Positions 5,385-6,630 of a stretch of DNA of 6,630 bases are shown here, piece after piece. The stretch's first letter is position 1. Every line of letters starts with the position of its first letter. Location: contig DASYAI010000052.1 in assembly GCA_036501425.1 (NCBI GenBank), forward strand, positions 1 to 6,630. The letters are read 5' to 3'. The DNA is from DATKRB01 sp036501425. Lineage in GTDB: Bacteria; Actinomycetota; Acidimicrobiia; Acidimicrobiales; RAAP-2. Below the pieces are notes generated by a model. That model was not told the origin of the DNA, did not search any database, and saw nothing but the letters and a program-made list of their open reading frames with translations. Made by a program: the position numbers and the translations under genes.

Positions 5385-6630
5385 CCTGCTGGCGGACGCC
5401 AGCTGGACGTGCTGCCGCACGGAGCCAGGAGCGGCCGACAGCCCCAAGCAACTCGGTGCGCTGGCGCCGCGCTGGTACGCCGCCGAGGTGCCGGGCACGG
5501 CCGCCGGTGCGTTGCGGGCGGCGGGAGCGCGATGGGACGACGTCGATTACGACGCCGAGGACTGGTGGTTCCGCACCACCTTCGACGGTCCGCCCGAGGA
5601 CGGACCGTTCGACCTTCGCCTCGACGGCATCGCCACCCTCTGGGAGGTGTGGCTGAACGGGGAGCGGCTCGCTGAGTCGCAGGGCATGTTCACTCCGACG
5701 TCGCTCGAGCTGCCCGAGCTGGGACCGACCAATGAGCTGAGCATCGGCTGCCGGGCGCTGGGCCCGGTGCTCGCGGCGCGCCGCCCGAGGCCCCGTTGGC
5801 GGACACGGCTGGTGGACCGCCAGACCATCCGCCATGTACGCACCACGCTGTTCGGGCGCATCCCCTCGTGGGCGGGACGGGCGGCGCCGGTCGGACCCTG
5901 GCGACCCGTGACGCTCCGGGCCGCCGCAGGGCGGCCCGCCGCCCGCCTCCGGCGTCTCAGCTCGAGCCTCGAGGGGAGCACCGGCGTGGTGGCGGTCGAA
6001 CTGGCGCTGGAGGCCCAACCCGTCCAGGGCCGGGCGTGGGTGATCGTCGAGGGCTCCCGGGCCGAGCTGCAACCGGCCGGCCTCGACGAGCAGGGTCATC
6101 CGATCGTCCGCGCCACCGTGGCGGTGCCCGACGTGCGGCCGTGGTGGCCGCACACGCACGGGGACCAGCCCCTCTACGAGCTCGACCTGCTGGTCGACGG
6201 TGCGCGGAGCCGGCTGGCTCGGACGGGTTTCCGCAAGGTCGAGGTGGACCGCTCGGGCGGCGCGTTCGACGTGTCGGTGAACGGGGTGAAGATCTTCTGC
6301 CGGGGGGCGTGCTGGGTCCCGGTGGACCCCGTGACGATGGTCGCTCCGCCGGACGTCGTGCGCGCCTCGCTGGAGCAGCTCCGCTCGGCCAACCTGAACC
6401 TGGTGCGCGTGACCGGCACGATGGTCTACGAGGACGCCTCGTTCTTCGATGCGTGCGACGAACTGGGCCTGTTGGTGTGGCAGGACTGCATGCTCGCCAA
6501 CCTCGAGCCGCCGGAGGACGCCGAGTTCGCGGTCCAGCTCGAGGGCGAGCTGGACCACGCCTTCGAGCTGCTGGCCGGCCGGCCGTCCATCGCCGTCGTG
6601 AGCGGCGGGAGCGAGATCGAGCAGCAAGCC
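5374..6630 (+). CDS. Glycoside hydrolase family 2 / beta-mannosidase-like protein, 3' truncated by window edge
   Basis: The frame is open from ATG 5374 to the edge (419 codons, no stop seen). A TAG at 5362-5364 in the same frame makes 5374 the first possible start, overlapping the DUF1839 end by 11 bases. Domains seen: an N-terminal jelly-roll with EVPGTAAGAL, DWWFRTTF and LDGIATLWEVWLNG (to about residue 140); an immunoglobulin-like domain ending PWWPHTHGDQPLYELDL; then the beginning of the TIM barrel with VNGVKIFCRGACWVPVDP (303-320), NLNLVRVTGTMVYED and CDELGLLVWQD. The acid/base region, normally WCGNNE, reads VSGGSE: Glu414 is kept, but the hallmark Asn before it is Ser413. The nucleophile lies beyond the window. 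No signal peptide is visible, so it should be cytoplasmic. It may hydrolyse, transfer or only bind a glycoside connected with the operon's product. Confidence 0.85.
   Translation, partial: MAADLLADASWTCCRTEPGAADSPKQLGALAPRWYAAEVPGTAAGALRAAGARWDDVDYDAEDWWFRTTFDGPPEDGPFDLRLDGIATLWEVWLNGERLAESQGMFTPTSLELPELGPTNELSIGCRALGPVLAARRPRPRWRTRLVDRQTIRHVRTTLFGRIPSWAGRAAPVGPWRPVTLRAAAGRPAARLRRLSSSLEGSTGVVAVELALEAQPVQGRAWVIVEGSRAELQPAGLDEQGHPIVRATVAVPDVRPWWPHTHGDQPLYELDLLVDGARSRLARTGFRKVEVDRSGGAFDVSVNGVKIFCRGACWVPVDPVTMVAPPDVVRASLEQLRSANLNLVRVTGTMVYEDASFFDACDELGLLVWQDCMLANLEPPEDAEFAVQLEGELDHAFELLAGRPSIAVVSGGSEIEQQA

Noticed and set aside
4948..6627. 559-codon minus-strand frame opposite DUF1839 and the GH2-like gene
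   Set aside because: The + frame from 5374 has recognisable GH2 domain motifs. The minus frame is low-complexity Arg/Pro/Ala and His-rich, typical of an antisense open frame at high GC.

Overview
The window is GC-rich throughout (roughly 70% by eye). Its genes have strongly GC-biased third codon positions and are packed head to tail on the + strand. Together with a probable leaderless promoter, this suggests a high-GC actinobacterium; an Acidimicrobiia-like lineage is a guess from general style, not from a marker gene.

Left part (1-1037): after about 150 bases with no convincing gene comes a class I SAM-dependent methyltransferase reading frame. It starts at GTG 150 and is cut by an in-frame TGA at 450-452, then continues in the same frame to a TAG at 1035-1037. 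Both halves belong to one protein, so this is a recent nonsense mutation, a sequencing error or, less likely, a recoded codon.

Middle (1038-1462): about 400 bases without a recognisable gene. They hold a small perfect inverted repeat, a weak 44-codon reading frame ending in Cys-x10-Cys context, and minus-strand frames with some coding-like codon bias.

Right part (1463 to the edge): a tightly coupled six-gene operon, with neighbours overlapping or only 1-2 bases apart. The order is AcpS-type phosphopantetheinyl transferase; small carrier protein; acyl-CoA-dehydrogenase-like flavoprotein; class II aminoacyl-tRNA-synthetase-like amino acid:[carrier protein] ligase; DUF1839 protein; GH2/beta-mannosidase-like protein running off the right edge. 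Established knowledge: such ligases (characterised in Bradyrhizobium and Agrobacterium) load a small amino acid onto the phosphopantetheine arm of a dedicated carrier protein rather than onto tRNA. Inference: the AcpS makes the holo-carrier, the ligase charges it, the flavoprotein may oxidise the thioester-bound amino acid, and DUF1839, whose Cys/His pattern recalls BtrH-type acyltransferases, may move the aminoacyl group to an acceptor. That acceptor could be a sugar, given the GH2-like neighbour. The end product of this pathway is not known to me, and this operon is the most interesting content of the window.
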